Both the position numbers and the translations under genes were made by a program. The notes under the pieces are model-generated. The model was not told where the DNA came from. It worked only from the letters and a program-made list of their open reading frames with translations, and searched no databases. Below, in pieces: positions 46,401-50,457 of a DNA stretch of 64,000 bases (position 1 is the first letter of the stretch; each line of letters starts with the position of its first letter). The DNA comes from Nephrocerus scutellatus (taxonomy: Eukaryota; Arthropoda; Insecta; Diptera; Pipunculidae), in assembly GCA_947095585.1 (NCBI GenBank), contig OX352763.1, positions 19,827,462-19,891,461 of the forward strand, read 5' to 3'.

Positions 46401-47545
46401 CTCGAGTTGAGGCACGGGTATTACGGATGGGTTCGAGAATGGTCGGAATACATCTGGATATTTCTTTTGAACACCGCTTGTGAAAAACGCGATAAAACAG
46501 TGACAAGCAGGAAACATTCCATGATGCTCAAGCGATTCGATTGCTTTCGCGATATTTTATCGCGTGGTTCTGAATTCTGTCTAGTAGAAGCACCACCTGC
46601 CCAGACAATACAGTTGTATTCAAGTTTAGGGCGAAAATATGCCTTGCAAAAAGTAGCCAGATCCAAAGGAGTGAAATACATCTTGCACCGTTTTAGGAAA
46701 CCTAAACATTTCGCAGCATCCTTGGCAATGGCAAATATGTGGTCGTTCCAACGAAGCTTGTTGTTGACGCACATACCGAGAATTGCGAGTTTTTCATTGG
46801 CATTGCAATCATTTCTGACTCGTCTAAATTTGGTTCGGTTTTCCACAGTGGGGTTTTCTTTATATAACCGAAAGCATAGCTTTTTGTTTCAAGAGTATCA
46901 ATCAGATTTTCATTGTCCTTGAATAGAAGGGACAGTAATGCTATTAGACGGTACTTGATGACGGTTTATCTTTTTTGGTTACAGGCTGAAAAGTAACTCT
47001 TTTTCAACTAATTGAAAAAAAATCGGGAAAGATTGAAAATATTACGCAATGGGTTTGAAAAGGATGCTCTCCTGCTTGCTGATTGCTTGCCAGTTTACAT
47101 TGTTACCTGTTTTGCTAAGATGCACTACATGAAACTAATGAGATACATATTCTTAATAGAGCTGCTAGATTGTACGATATTTCTAAGATTAAAAATAAAT
47201 AGCAACTTCTAAAGCTCAGTATGGTTTTTGAGTTTTTTGTTTTTAAACGTTTAGTGATGAACCTCTTGTTTTTTAAAACTACTGATACTTGAATTTTTTT
47301 TTACATTGTTTGGTTTTCCCATATCCCATTTAAAGCACTATTTTCCTTCCCCAGTTTATTATCTGTTTGATGCCAACTACTACAAAACTGCGCATTAGAA
47401 AACATATCAAACTAATCACAATTTCTATTCACAGAATCGCGAAGCAATGGAACAACTAGAAGAACTAGAAACATCAAATAATCACCTGCTAAAGAGATTA
47501 GACAAATTAAAGAATGCTAAGAGTGCTTTACTCAAAGATCTCTGA
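1375..47545 (+). CDS. LRRFIP2: LRRFIP-family coiled-coil protein (whole spliced gene)
   Basis: The spliced CDS joins 1375-1461, 43103-43402, 43473-43836, 43910-44065, 44139-44323 and 47435-47545, giving 1203 nt and 400 aa. Every junction has GT/AG ends and the frame is kept throughout. The protein aligns from end to end with vertebrate LRRFIP2: N-terminal [12 protein letters not shown], then [18 protein letters not shown] and [12 protein letters not shown], a Ser-rich linker, and a long coiled coil from about residue 130 to 390. In vertebrates this family binds Flightless-I leucine-rich repeats and acts in actin and TLR/Wnt signalling; the role in flies is inferred from that. Intron 1 is about 41.6 kb and full of transposon remnants, and intron 5 (3.1 kb) holds two LINE fragments. 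Two further in-phase first exons lie in intron 1, and a readthrough extension may follow the stop. Confidence 0.93.
1740..2740 (-). mobile_element. Jockey-like LINE fragment, reverse transcriptase
   Basis: On the minus strand and split by stops and frameshifts, the RT motifs run in order: [74 protein letters not shown] (in place of the FADD/YADD box) and [12 protein letters not shown]. Both ends are truncated and it is not coding. Confidence 0.88.
2858..3014 (+). repeat. Dispersed non-coding repeat family A, copy 1
   Basis: Shares CTTTGCAAACGTTTAGGCTT, AATCGATAGCGATGC and a palindrome AGGGGTAGTAACCCCT with copies at 19960-20405 and 38684-39150 (reverse). It is fused directly to a SINE 3' half at 3015. 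Confidence 0.75.
3015..3170 (+). mobile_element. tRNA-derived SINE, 3' half (copy D)
   Basis: Carries the SINE body motifs GCCGTTCGGAGACGGCATTA, CCATTTGTGTGCAAAAATA and GCGCCAAATAT followed by an ATT-rich tail. The tRNA-like head is missing. Confidence 0.75.
3390..3770. repeat. Degenerate TGCATGTTG-type minisatellite
   Basis: About 380 bp built of variants of TGCATGTTG, TGTATGTTGC and TGCGTGTTGCATG. A Cys/Val-rich reading frame across it is only a translation of the repeat. Confidence 0.85.
3838..4015 (+). mobile_element. Mariner-related MITE with CAGGGTGT ends
   Basis: Begins TACAGGGTGTCAAGTGATG and ends GACTACACCCTGTA, so it has short inverted ends bounded by TA. The interior is homologous to the right end of the mariner-like element at 27398-28360 (shared CTCTTCGCATTAAAA, TAACAAAGGAATCACC). 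Confidence 0.7.
4028..4210 (+). repeat. 13-bp minisatellite, CATAACAGTGTCG
   Basis: Tandem copies of CATAACAGTGTCG and variants (ends TCA, TCC, GTGG). Periodicity is clearest at 4100-4160. It lies directly after the MITE. Confidence 0.85.
4435..4924 (-). mobile_element. LOA/I-like LINE RT fragment
   Basis: Minus-strand translation gives [20 protein letters not shown] (YADD box mutated to YADG), then in another frame [16 protein letters not shown] and AKYLGLILF, the order expected in the RT palm and thumb. Confidence 0.75.
4925..6390. other. Intronic stretch without recognised content
   Basis: A minus-strand open frame of 168 codons (5448-5954) is present, but it has no family resemblance and includes a His/Thr run from the microsatellite. 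Otherwise nothing is seen except a CCTACC run at 6271-6285. Confidence 0.35.
5495..5516. repeat. GT/GC microsatellite
   Basis: A short GTGTGTGTGTGCGCGCG run in otherwise unrecognised sequence. Confidence 0.7.
6391..6610 (+). mobile_element. tRNA-derived SINE, near complete but diverged (copy C)
   Basis: Starts GTGGGCGGTCTAACTGATTA, has a B-box-like GTTCAAATCCC, then the shared body (CCATTTGTGTGCAAAAATAT) and ends GCGCCAAATATTATTATT. Confidence 0.75.
6635..7803 (+). mobile_element. RTE/CFDP2-like LINE fragment
   Basis: Order on the plus strand: endonuclease piece [22 protein letters not shown] pieces [20 protein letters not shown] and [16 protein letters not shown], then [16 protein letters not shown], where the Tyr of YADD has become a stop, and a C-terminal [16 protein letters not shown]. 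It is the same family as 39945-42500. Confidence 0.85.
7804..8700 (+). mobile_element. Jockey-like LINE, 3' part of RT
   Basis: Contains [31 protein letters not shown] (YADD box decayed), [19 protein letters not shown] and an ending that reads [19 protein letters not shown]. It is the same family as 1740-2740 and 46141-46880, and is joined without a gap to the RTE-like fragment before it. Confidence 0.85.
8701..10009. other. Intronic stretch without recognised content
   Basis: AT-rich; a GTCGTCGCAGCAGTCGTCG patch near 9410-9430. No ORF resembles a known protein. Confidence 0.35.
10010..10740 (+). mobile_element. LOA/I-like LINE RT fragment
   Basis: Motifs run [87 protein letters not shown] and [16 protein letters not shown], with frameshifts and a stop after GGVLSPLL. 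It is the same family as 62232-63590 on the other strand. Confidence 0.88.
11010..11300 (+). mobile_element. tRNA-derived SINE, full length (copy B)
   Basis: The head GGCGCCATGGCTCCAGTGG is A-box-like; GTGCTTCGAGTCCC is a decayed B box. The body GAGAGTAATAACTTGTCACG and GAATGGTCGCGAGAAGC is shared with other copies; the tail is GAGCCAAATAATATTAATG. Confidence 0.8.
11300..11570 (-). mobile_element. LINE linker fragment between endonuclease and RT
   Basis: Minus-strand translation gives [20 protein letters not shown] followed by [15 protein letters not shown], similar in layout to the WFDEEC linker of RTE/jockey-type elements. It is short and diverged. Confidence 0.45.
11571..13254. other. Intronic stretch without recognised content
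   Basis: Contains an (ATT)n tract near 12798-12813 and AT-rich sequence. No gene or element was identified. Confidence 0.35.
13255..13520. other. C-rich segment of unknown nature
   Basis: The plus strand is unusually rich in C runs (CACCCCACCCCCTCACC, AACCCCCAG, CCGACCCCCAG) within AT-rich DNA. An open frame of 142 codons crosses it but shows no recognisable domain and a biased composition, so I do not call a gene. Confidence 0.4.
13610..14127 (-). mobile_element. Mariner transposon remnant
   Basis: Minus strand: start of the transposase (MEKSEF-like) near 13999, then the C-terminal part [40 protein letters not shown] and [20 protein letters not shown]. Most of the middle is deleted. The 5' leader matches 32945-33090 of the plus-strand copy. 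Terminal repeats are lost. Confidence 0.88.
14640..14990 (-). repeat. Dispersed non-coding repeat family B
   Basis: Contains repeated GATGACAACACTTTT blocks and GATCGGGCTCGAGGGCCGAG. Related in reverse orientation to 50020-50310 and its duplicate (GTGTTGTC...GGAAATA, AAAATCGGG). An (AT)n tract sits at 14813-14832. Confidence 0.65.
15376..15555 (-). mobile_element. RTE/CFDP2-like LINE scrap
   Basis: Nucleotide match to 40918-41110 (shared ACCAATGAT, TATGGGGTTATCCTGT, GTGGTACTCAA, AATTGTTTAGTC). It is too short and decayed for useful translation. Confidence 0.6.
15556..19060. other. Long AT-rich intronic stretch without recognised content
   Basis: No transposon motif and only short reading frames. 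The interval just before 19184 is the likely leader of the candidate alternative first exon. Confidence 0.35.
19184..19315 (+). CDS. Candidate alternative first exon A of the LRRFIP gene
   Basis: This is a 44-codon open exon starting [18 protein letters not shown] and ending KGTWKS. The start context is CAAAATGG, close to the fly consensus. The exon runs straight into a perfect donor, TCT|GTAAGT at 19316, in phase 0, the phase needed to join LRRFIP exon 2 at 43103. Upstream, 19060-19110 carries a GTCGTC-rich leader and an initiator-like ATCACTTC. I do not recognise the peptide in any family. It could instead be the first exon of a nested gene whose other exons I cannot find, but no candidate downstream exon other than LRRFIP exon 2 was seen on this strand. 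Confidence 0.55.
19730..20405 (+). repeat. Dispersed non-coding repeat family A, copy 2
   Basis: Two related passages: CTGACTAGTAGAAGCCAAGA near 19965 and CTGGTAGAAGCCGAGGTATA near 20330. Between them are GTAATTCAGTCTAAAGACTA and TTTGCAAACGTTTGGGCTT. Copy 3 (38684-39150) has the same order in reverse. A small array ACACGCGTCACACGTGTCA lies at 19895-19930. Confidence 0.7.
20548..20705 (+). mobile_element. tRNA-derived SINE, 5' half (copy F)
   Basis: CGCCGCGGCTCAGTGGTTAA (A box) and GGTTCGAGGTTCGGATCAC (B-box region) followed by the shared CTCTCGCGAATGTCTGACAA and TAACAACTTGTCACGGAAAG. It breaks off where copy D begins to match. Confidence 0.82.
20706..21409. other. Intronic stretch with a small inverted repeat
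   Basis: GATTACAGGGCGTC near 20970 and GAAGCCCTGTGATC near 21048 form an imperfect hairpin. Otherwise nothing is recognised. Confidence 0.4.
21410..21662. mobile_element. Foldback/MITE with long inverted arms
   Basis: The left arm contains CTTTGACTATAGAATATATG and GTATCCAACATCTGCAGCG; the right arm carries their reverse complements (GCGCTGCAGATGTTGGATAC, CATATATTCTGCAGTCAAAG). Arms of about 90-110 bp flank a loop of about 50 bp. Confidence 0.85.
21663..23559. other. Intronic stretch without recognised content
   Basis: Apart from the GA microsatellite, only chance reading frames. The 160-codon frame at 22588-23070 has no domain and a composition like its surroundings. Confidence 0.35.
22341..22375. 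repeat. (GA)n microsatellite
   Basis: GGAGAGAGAGAGAGAGAGAG followed by an interrupted GA run. Confidence 0.85.
23560..24010 (+). mobile_element. Tc1/mariner-like transposase remnant
   Basis: Starts [13 protein letters not shown] then is interrupted. Later frames read [32 protein letters not shown] and [20 protein letters not shown], the helix-turn-helix part of an insect mariner-type transposase. The catalytic part is absent. Confidence 0.7.
24420..25080 (-). mobile_element. LOA/I-like LINE, RT thumb region
   Basis: Minus strand: [56 protein letters not shown] and [20 protein letters not shown]. It is broken by a stop and frameshifts. Confidence 0.85.
25265..25433 (-). mobile_element. tRNA-derived SINE with internal deletion (copy E)
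   Basis: On the minus strand: GGGCCGTCGTGGCTCTAATA, GTTAGTGCGTTGGACTTTGG, B box GGTTCGAATC, then the 3' body GTGTGCAAAAATTTAACAAG and GCGCCAAATATTATTAT. The head resembles a tRNA, possibly tRNA-Gln. The middle body is missing. Confidence 0.85.
25434..26807. other. Intronic stretch without recognised content
   Basis: Contains a GATGATGATGATGATGACGA tract near 25778-25797. No element was identified. Confidence 0.35.
26808..26915. repeat. GGTCTTTTG-type minisatellite, short array
   Basis: Variants of GTCTTTTGAGGGGTCTTTGG repeated irregularly. The same motif forms a longer array at 49275-49515. Confidence 0.65.
27398..28360 (+). mobile_element. Full-length but decayed mariner-like element
   Basis: The left end TACAGGGTGTATCAGTTTA and right end (reverse complement) TACAGGGTATATCAGTTTA match, and homology continues inward through GTGATTCCTT-GTTAAT-CGAG. 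TA flanks both ends. Interior pieces resemble a transposase end ([10 protein letters not shown], then CHRNTNF) with many breaks. Length of about 960 bp is below an intact mariner. Confidence 0.75.
28370..28440 (-). mobile_element. RTE/CFDP2-like LINE scrap
   Basis: Nucleotide match to 40672-40745 (ACTTGGCTTA, ACATTGGTCATRGTCAACST). It directly abuts the mariner-like element. Confidence 0.55.
28441..29527. other. Intronic stretch without recognised content
   Basis: AT-rich, short frames only. Nothing is recognised. Confidence 0.35.
29528..29826 (+). mobile_element. tRNA-derived SINE, best full-length copy (A)
   Basis: GGGCGGCGTGGCTCAGTAGA (A box), perfect B box GGTTCGAATCC at 29580, then CTCTCGCGAAAGCCTTACAA, TAATAACTTGTCACGGAAAG, CCATTTGTGTGCAAAAATAT and GTCGCGCCAAATATTATTAT ending in (ATT)n. 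It is about 300 bp. Confidence 0.9.
29890..31010 (-). mobile_element. Jockey-like LINE, RT C-terminal half
   Basis: Minus strand: [15 protein letters not shown] near 30900-30930, [39 protein letters not shown] and [17 protein letters not shown]. It is broken by stops. A foreign LINE tail (30771-30870) interrupts it. Confidence 0.82.
30771..30870 (-). mobile_element. Short LINE 3' end inside another LINE
   Basis: Poly(T) followed by ATAATTTGCGCACGCG, GGGGTTCGCACCCTTATAAT and CACAGCGTGGGCGTTAAGAA, the same 3' end as at 46141 and 38108. It is severely 5' truncated. Confidence 0.7.
31080..31320 (-). mobile_element. LINE RT fragment with VRQGCILSP motif
   Basis: Minus strand reads [20 protein letters not shown] then [13 protein letters not shown]. 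This matches the RT type also found at 50458-50928. Confidence 0.65.
31321..32903. other. Intronic stretch without recognised content
   Basis: AT-rich with homopolymer tracts near 31510-31560. Nothing is recognised. Confidence 0.35.
32904..33565 (+). mobile_element. Mariner transposon with internal deletion
   Basis: 5' TIR TACGAGGGCAGTTTGATAAA at 32904. The transposase starts at 33091 ([16 protein letters not shown]) with [20 protein letters not shown] and [17 protein letters not shown], then a stop. After [16 protein letters not shown] sequence it jumps to [20 protein letters not shown] and [16 protein letters not shown], losing the DDD-box centre. No 3' TIR. Confidence 0.9.
33570..34170 (-). 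mobile_element. Possible LINE sequence before the RNase H fragment
   Basis: Minus-strand scraps such as [17 protein letters not shown] and the position just next to an RNase H piece suggest LINE coding sequence, but no diagnostic motif is seen. Confidence 0.3.
34180..34820 (-). mobile_element. LINE RNase H domain remnant
   Basis: Minus strand: [40 protein letters not shown] and [18 protein letters not shown], the three blocks of a retrotransposon RNase H, interrupted by stops. Confidence 0.82.
34836..35201 (+). mobile_element. Helitron-like non-autonomous element
   Basis: Begins TCTATGTATATAAATAAAAA and ends GTTCTCGCTAG. It is flanked by A on the left and T on the right, the A/T insertion site and 5'-TC...CTAG-3' ends typical of Helitrons. 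The inner GGTAACCGCATCACTTGAGG region looks like a dispersed insect repeat I have seen in that class. A clear 3' hairpin is lacking. Confidence 0.5.
35235..35362. repeat. Inverted repeat (hairpin, about 35-bp arms)
   Basis: The left arm 35235-35268 has AAGGGCCTCAGTCGAACATA; the right arm 35328-35362 has TATGTCCGACTGAGGCCCT. The loop is about 59 bp. Confidence 0.85.
35420..35550 (-). mobile_element. Mariner 5' end remnant
   Basis: Read on the minus strand it starts TATACGAGGGTGGATTGCAA, a mariner-type terminal repeat, followed by non-coding leader. No transposase remains. Confidence 0.5.
35945..36110 (+). promoter_or_regulatory. Putative internal TATA-less promoter for exon 36476-37039
   Basis: A locally CpG-rich block (CTCGCGCGCCGCCG, GTCGTCGAC) stands out from AT-rich flanks about 400 bp before the start codon. 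DPE-like AGACG (36047) and GGACG (36058) motifs are present, but no clean initiator sits at the right spacing. The call rests on composition and position only. Confidence 0.3.
36350..36385 (+). other. Upstream ORF of 11 codons before exon 36476
   Basis: An ATG in strong context (CAAAAAATGG) opens a peptide [11 protein letters not shown] ending at TAA 36383-36385, 90 nt before the main ATG. TTTACAG inside it could alternatively be a splice acceptor that would remove this uORF. Confidence 0.4.
36476..37039 (+). CDS. Candidate alternative first exon B (188 aa, acidic, low complexity)
   Basis: Start is the ATG at 36476 in context GCAAAATGTC; the frame is open back to a TAA at 36383-36385 without another ATG. 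The exon encodes 188 residues rich in Asp, Glu, Asn and Ser, with a proline patch ([10 protein letters not shown]) and a C-terminal part [18 protein letters not shown]. Base composition and codon use are clearly coding, unlike the surrounding AT-rich DNA. The likely donor is ATT|GTACGT at 37040, phase 0, so it can splice in frame to LRRFIP exon 2 and give a protein of about 559 aa. A second donor at 37048 would give phase 2. No known domain is visible and the segment looks disordered. It could be a separate nested gene, but the phase match and strand favour an LRRFIP isoform. Confidence 0.68.
37440..37730 (+). mobile_element. LINE endonuclease fragment
   Basis: Reads [20 protein letters not shown] then [13 protein letters not shown], the GDFN-type metal-binding and downstream block of an apurinic-like endonuclease. 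It lies about 400 bp after the exon at 36476 and faces a C-terminal LINE piece on the other strand. Confidence 0.75.
37700..38090 (-). mobile_element. LINE C-terminal (zinc-knuckle-like) fragment
   Basis: Minus strand: [40 protein letters not shown] and [14 protein letters not shown], the GHC...CRSC...HLLCxCP tail seen in LOA/I-like elements. Confidence 0.8.
38108..38360 (-). mobile_element. Jockey-like LINE 3' end, 5' truncated
   Basis: Poly(T), then ATAATGTACACACGCTCAAG, GGGTTTGCACCTTTATAATG and CACAGCGTGGGCGTTCGG, colinear with 46141-46400. Confidence 0.82.
38361..38480 (-). mobile_element. LINE RNase H scrap
   Basis: Minus strand reads [20 protein letters not shown], the last RNase H block. 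Confidence 0.75.
38684..39150 (-). repeat. Dispersed non-coding repeat family A, copy 3
   Basis: The reverse complement shares TGCAAATGTTCAGGCTT, AATCGATAGCGATGCGTAG, GGGTAGTTACCCC and CTGACTGGTAGAAGCCGAGA with copies 1 and 2. It is the most complete copy. Confidence 0.78.
39945..42500 (-). mobile_element. RTE/CFDP2-like LINE, nearly complete but dead
   Basis: Minus-strand order: [20 protein letters not shown] and [10 protein letters not shown] (endonuclease start), [48 protein letters not shown], linker, [29 protein letters not shown] (RT), C-terminal [11 protein letters not shown] and a GATGAT-like tail near 39975. There are many stops and frameshifts. Confidence 0.88.
42485..42547 (+). 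mobile_element. Short LINE-type 3' tail
   Basis: AAGGGGTTCGCACCCTTATA, then GCGTGCGCAAATTATAAAAA, matching the tail at 30771-30870. It sits exactly at the 5' edge of the RTE-like element. Confidence 0.55.
42548..43102. other. 3' end of LRRFIP intron 1, no element seen
   Basis: Ends in a pyrimidine-rich stretch and CATCGATTTCAG acceptor before exon 2. No other feature. Confidence 0.4.
43103..43402 (+). CDS. LRRFIP2: LRRFIP exon 2
   Basis: The acceptor is TTTCAG at 43097-43102 and the donor AAG|GTGAGA at 43403, 100 codons, phase 0 at both ends. It begins [20 protein letters not shown], the strongest family signature, and continues through a Ser/Arg-rich linker ([16 protein letters not shown]) to LRDIRHELK. 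The phase-0 acceptor is what allows three different first exons to be joined to it. Confidence 0.95.
43473..43836 (+). CDS. LRRFIP2: LRRFIP exon 3 (start of coiled coil)
   Basis: The acceptor is TTGCAG (ends 43472) and the donor TTAG|GTGAGT (43837). It encodes [20 protein letters not shown], matching the vertebrate EEKYKKAMVSNAQLDNEK segment, then heptad-rich coiled coil. It ends one base into a codon, which completes as GAT with exon 4. Confidence 0.95.
43910..44065 (+). CDS. LRRFIP2: LRRFIP exon 4
   Basis: The acceptor is TTTTAG (ends 43909) and the donor CAGA|GTAAGT (44066). It encodes [18 protein letters not shown], equivalent to vertebrate DVRLRKLAGEKEELLSQI, followed by a Gly/Asn-rich break ([10 protein letters not shown]). 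It ends in phase 1; the preceding intron is 73 nt. Confidence 0.95.
44139..44323 (+). CDS. LRRFIP2: LRRFIP exon 5
   Basis: The acceptor is CCTCAG (ends 44138) and the donor GAG|GTGGGT (44324). It encodes [19 protein letters not shown] through [12 protein letters not shown], matching vertebrate ISEYKFKLSKAEQD through AEKRKLQREL. It ends in phase 0. The following intron (44324-47434) holds LINE fragments. Confidence 0.95.
44936..46085 (+). mobile_element. Jockey-clade LINE RT fragment in LRRFIP intron 5
   Basis: Reads [92 protein letters not shown] and [12 protein letters not shown]. The YADD catalytic box is changed to YTDE, and there are frameshifts, so it is inactive. Confidence 0.9.
46141..46880 (-). 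mobile_element. Jockey-like LINE 3' end in LRRFIP intron 5
   Basis: Minus strand: [73 protein letters not shown], then a 3' UTR with GGTGCAAATCCCTTTAGCGT and a poly(A) tail at 46141. Confidence 0.9.
47435..47545 (+). CDS. LRRFIP2: LRRFIP terminal exon with TGA stop
   Basis: The acceptor is ATTCACAG (ends 47434). It encodes [20 protein letters not shown] and ends [10 protein letters not shown], equivalent to the vertebrate end [25 protein letters not shown]. The stop is TGA at 47543-47545, followed by CCG. A TGA-C context is a leaky one, and the same frame stays open to 47716. Confidence 0.93.
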   Translation, partial: NREAMEQLEELETSNNHLLKRLDKLKNAKSALLKDL

Positions 47546-47716
47546 CCGGCGAAGACGACATTTGCCGCCAGCAACGCCACCACCACCACCACCACCACAA
47601 CAACAAACAACACTACGACCACTAATAATTTTAGTTATACGAGAAACAATCCAGGAGATCAGCCGCAATCGCCAAGGCATCATTATCAGCAGAAGCAGCC
47701 AAATGGTCGAATTTAA
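47546..47716 (+). CDS. Possible C-terminal readthrough extension of LRRFIP (56 aa)
   Basis: In frame after the TGA there are 56 open codons ending at TAA 47714-47716. The translation starts PAKTTFAASNA, passes through a Thr/Asn run from ACC and ACA codons, and ends in a hydrophilic Gln/Pro/Asn-rich tail (NNPGDQPQSPRHHYQQKQ). It reads like a fly protein tail and not like 3' UTR, which is otherwise very AT-rich here. Ordinary CAN-rich 3' UTR cannot be excluded. Confidence 0.4.
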   Translation, partial: PAKTTFAASNATTTTTTTTTNNTTTTNNFSYTRNNPGDQPQSPRHHYQQKQPNGRI

Positions 47717-49274
47717 GCTGACGGCTTGGACTAAAACTCTCAAGACAAGTGGCACATCACCTGCATCCAACCCAGCATCCTTTCCTATACTTGCGGAAAA
47801 GAATTCCTTTGAATCGCCTTCTTTAATTCGTTTTTTTGTACGAGGAAGAAAAAACAACAACAAATTTTTGTGTATGCTTACTAAAGTTACAATATTTTAT
47901 ATACCCTAACCATTAACAACATGATATGATGAGATCAGAGGTGTACTAAGCGCAATTAGTAGATTGTTTTTTTCTATTTGTTGATTGTAAAATTTTAATT
48001 TAATTTTTAGGTCAAAAAGTATAATTTATTCCTTAAGTGTAATGTACTTAAAATTTTTAATTAATAATATATTGTATGTAATAGTGTGTGTTATCTTGCC
48101 AACTAAAGATATGTAAAGTAAATTGTATTTTTACATTCAGGATACAGATTCAAAATAATTGAATGCTTTAAATAAAACATTTTAAATTCATTTTAAACCA
48201 CCATGAGTTAACAAAAAAGTTAAATTTTTAAAAAGTAAATGGTTGCATTATAAATGAGGCCGCCCAACCACTATTCACAGTACAGTACAGCATAAAAATA
48301 GTTTATTATGTATTGAGAAACATGTCCTTTTACTTTATGTGTTTGGCCTGATTTGTAACATATTCATTGCTGTAATAGATACCCCTAATAACTTACTGGT
48401 TTGATTAAGAAATTTTGTGATTGCTAATACGGTAGACAGACTTAAACTATATGATCGCCTTTTCAAGATTATTAATTTTTTTTTGTCTGTCTATCACTAC
48501 CCAATTTTTTCCAAGTAGGATTATTGCATTTTTATGAGGTAACTTCATATAGAAAGTAACTCCTGACCGCTAGATCTCTGACAATCTGACAAATATTTTA
48601 AATTATGAAAGACAATACAGACGAAATAGAGAAGAAAACACTAAAGCGTTTATCTCAAAAGTCCCTTTTGGTTACATACCACTTTGATCCATTTAGCCTT
48701 TCAATTGCTTCTATACCGCTGCTAAATTCATTAGTTTTATTCTACATAGTAACTTAGTTGGATTGTAGTCAAATTTTGTAGATATTTATTTTGATTAACA
48801 CGCCGAATTTACCTTGGAGGGAGTACAGCCGATACGCATTTGTTTGTATTTTTTAAGTGAAATTTCTTTGCGCGCATTGGAAGTGAAATTCTAAGGTTGC
48901 AGCGTTTTATGACGTCATAATGCGAAACGATTTTGAACATTAAGAAAGGTACTTGGCCAGAGAGAGAGAGAAAAAAAGAGAGAACTTTGCTATATTCGCC
49001 ATCGGGCTCGTACCACATTCATCGATGAACCGGGCGTTATTGTGTCTCAGCGAACACACATTCACACAGTGGTAGTTTGTAATTTGTGTGTTATTTGCAA
49101 ATTGATATATCATTGCGCTCTCTTTTGAGTTACGATAGTTCAGTGCACGCACATTCATATTTCACAGAAAAATATATATTCCAAAAGATTCGTTGATACT
49201 CGATTTCGATCATAAAGAATTGGAAAAGGTACTTGGCTAGTGAGAGAATAAGAGGGAATTATGCTATATTCGTT
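47717..49274. other. AT-rich 3' UTR and intergenic sequence
   Basis: Presumed LRRFIP 3' UTR to about 48190 and then intergenic DNA with a GAGAGAGAGAGA tract at 48961-48970. No further gene was seen. Confidence 0.4.
48171..48176 (+). terminator. Poly(A) signal AATAAA, candidate for LRRFIP
   Basis: This AATAAA lies about 630 nt after the stop codon in AT-rich sequence on the right strand. Other AT-rich polyadenylation-like sites occur nearby, so the real 3' end may differ. Confidence 0.4.
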
Positions 49275-49515
49275 GTTGGGATAGTGGAGGTCTTTTGGTG
49301 TTATTTTGAGGGTATATTGGTGGTCTTTTGAGGATCTTTTGGGGCGTCTTTTAAGGGGTCTTTAAACGATTTTTTGAGCGTCTTGTGGGTATCTAACACT
49401 TTGAGAATATTTGGGGGTCTTTTTAAGGATTTTGTGTGGTCTCTATTACGTCTTTTGAGGGGTCTTTTGGTAGTCTTTTGATGGTCCTTCGGGGGTCTTT
49501 TGAGGGTCTTTTAGG
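49275..49515. repeat. GGTCTTTTG-type degenerate minisatellite
   Basis: Irregular repeats of GGTCTTTTGAGG and GGGGTCTTTT variants over about 240 bp, ending about 140 bp before the large tandem duplication. Confidence 0.75.
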
Positions 49516-50019
49516 CGACTTAATACTTGCGTACATTAACACTACAAGAATATTTTATCAACAAAAAAATATAGGTGGCAAAATAATTATTTTCGTAGCT
49601 ATTTACATATCTGTTAATCATGACATTATTCTGTTTTTACGTCGCAGAGGTCCTGCTCTTCTTGGTACAGAATATCATTAAATACCACTTATTTTGGGCT
49701 ATGATTTTAATGCAAATCTTGCATCTAATTGATTGGATACCCTTACATGACTTTTTGCGTGAAAAATTCATCTGCATATAAATAATGATCCTAACATAGC
49801 AAAAACAAAATCTGGAAACCCCAATAGATGCTGTTTTAAGACGATATCTAGAGAATTTTGAGTCATAAACCTACTTTTTATATTTTAGTTATCATAACGC
49901 TATAGTATCAACTATATACTATACCAATGCAATATCATCAGATAACACTGTAAATATCGAAGAAATAAAAAAAAACCAACCCATAAAAAGCTTCATGTAA
50001 ATTCTCTAATAAGAGATAC

Positions 50020-50310
50020 ATATGTGTTTAATATTTTAAGAAAATCGGGCTAATTTTTAAAAAATTTACATGGTCACCCACCACTCGGGTCTTAGGGCCC
50101 GATCACTCCAACAAATTTACAAAAAGGTTTTGTCAATCAGTGATGCACGTGTTAAAATTTGGAAGAAAATCGGGTTAATTTTTAAAAATTGTATATGGGC
50201 ACCCGTCGGGTCTCAGACTTTTTTTAGGCCAAATTAATAGAAAGTGTTGTCTCCGGAAATATGTGTATTTGTGTGCAAAATTTCAATAAAATCGGGCTTT
50301 TGCCTCCCTT
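50020..50310 (+). repeat. Dispersed repeat family B inside unit 1
   Basis: AAGAAAATCGGGCTAATTTT and GGAAGAAAATCGGGTTAATT blocks, CACCCGTCGGGTCTCAGAC and GTGTTGTCTCCGGAAATATG. Recurs at 54609-54899; related to 14640-14990. Confidence 0.7.
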
Positions 50311-50457
50311 TCCACATTTGTTGTCATTTGGTGCAGGTCCATATTCCTATGTGAAAGTAACCAATCGTCGTCAGCGTAGTCCAGATGTTTGAGTTAAGAT
50401 GTAAGAGTCCACTGAATTCCTCTGTTTCCAGTAGATAAAGCTGTGCGAAGCACATCG

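Noticed and set aside
47514..47909. 131-codon frame with a polyproline run over the LRRFIP stop
   Set aside because: It is out of frame with LRRFIP and overlaps its terminal exon. The in-frame reading (Thr/Asn run) is the more plausible coding one.
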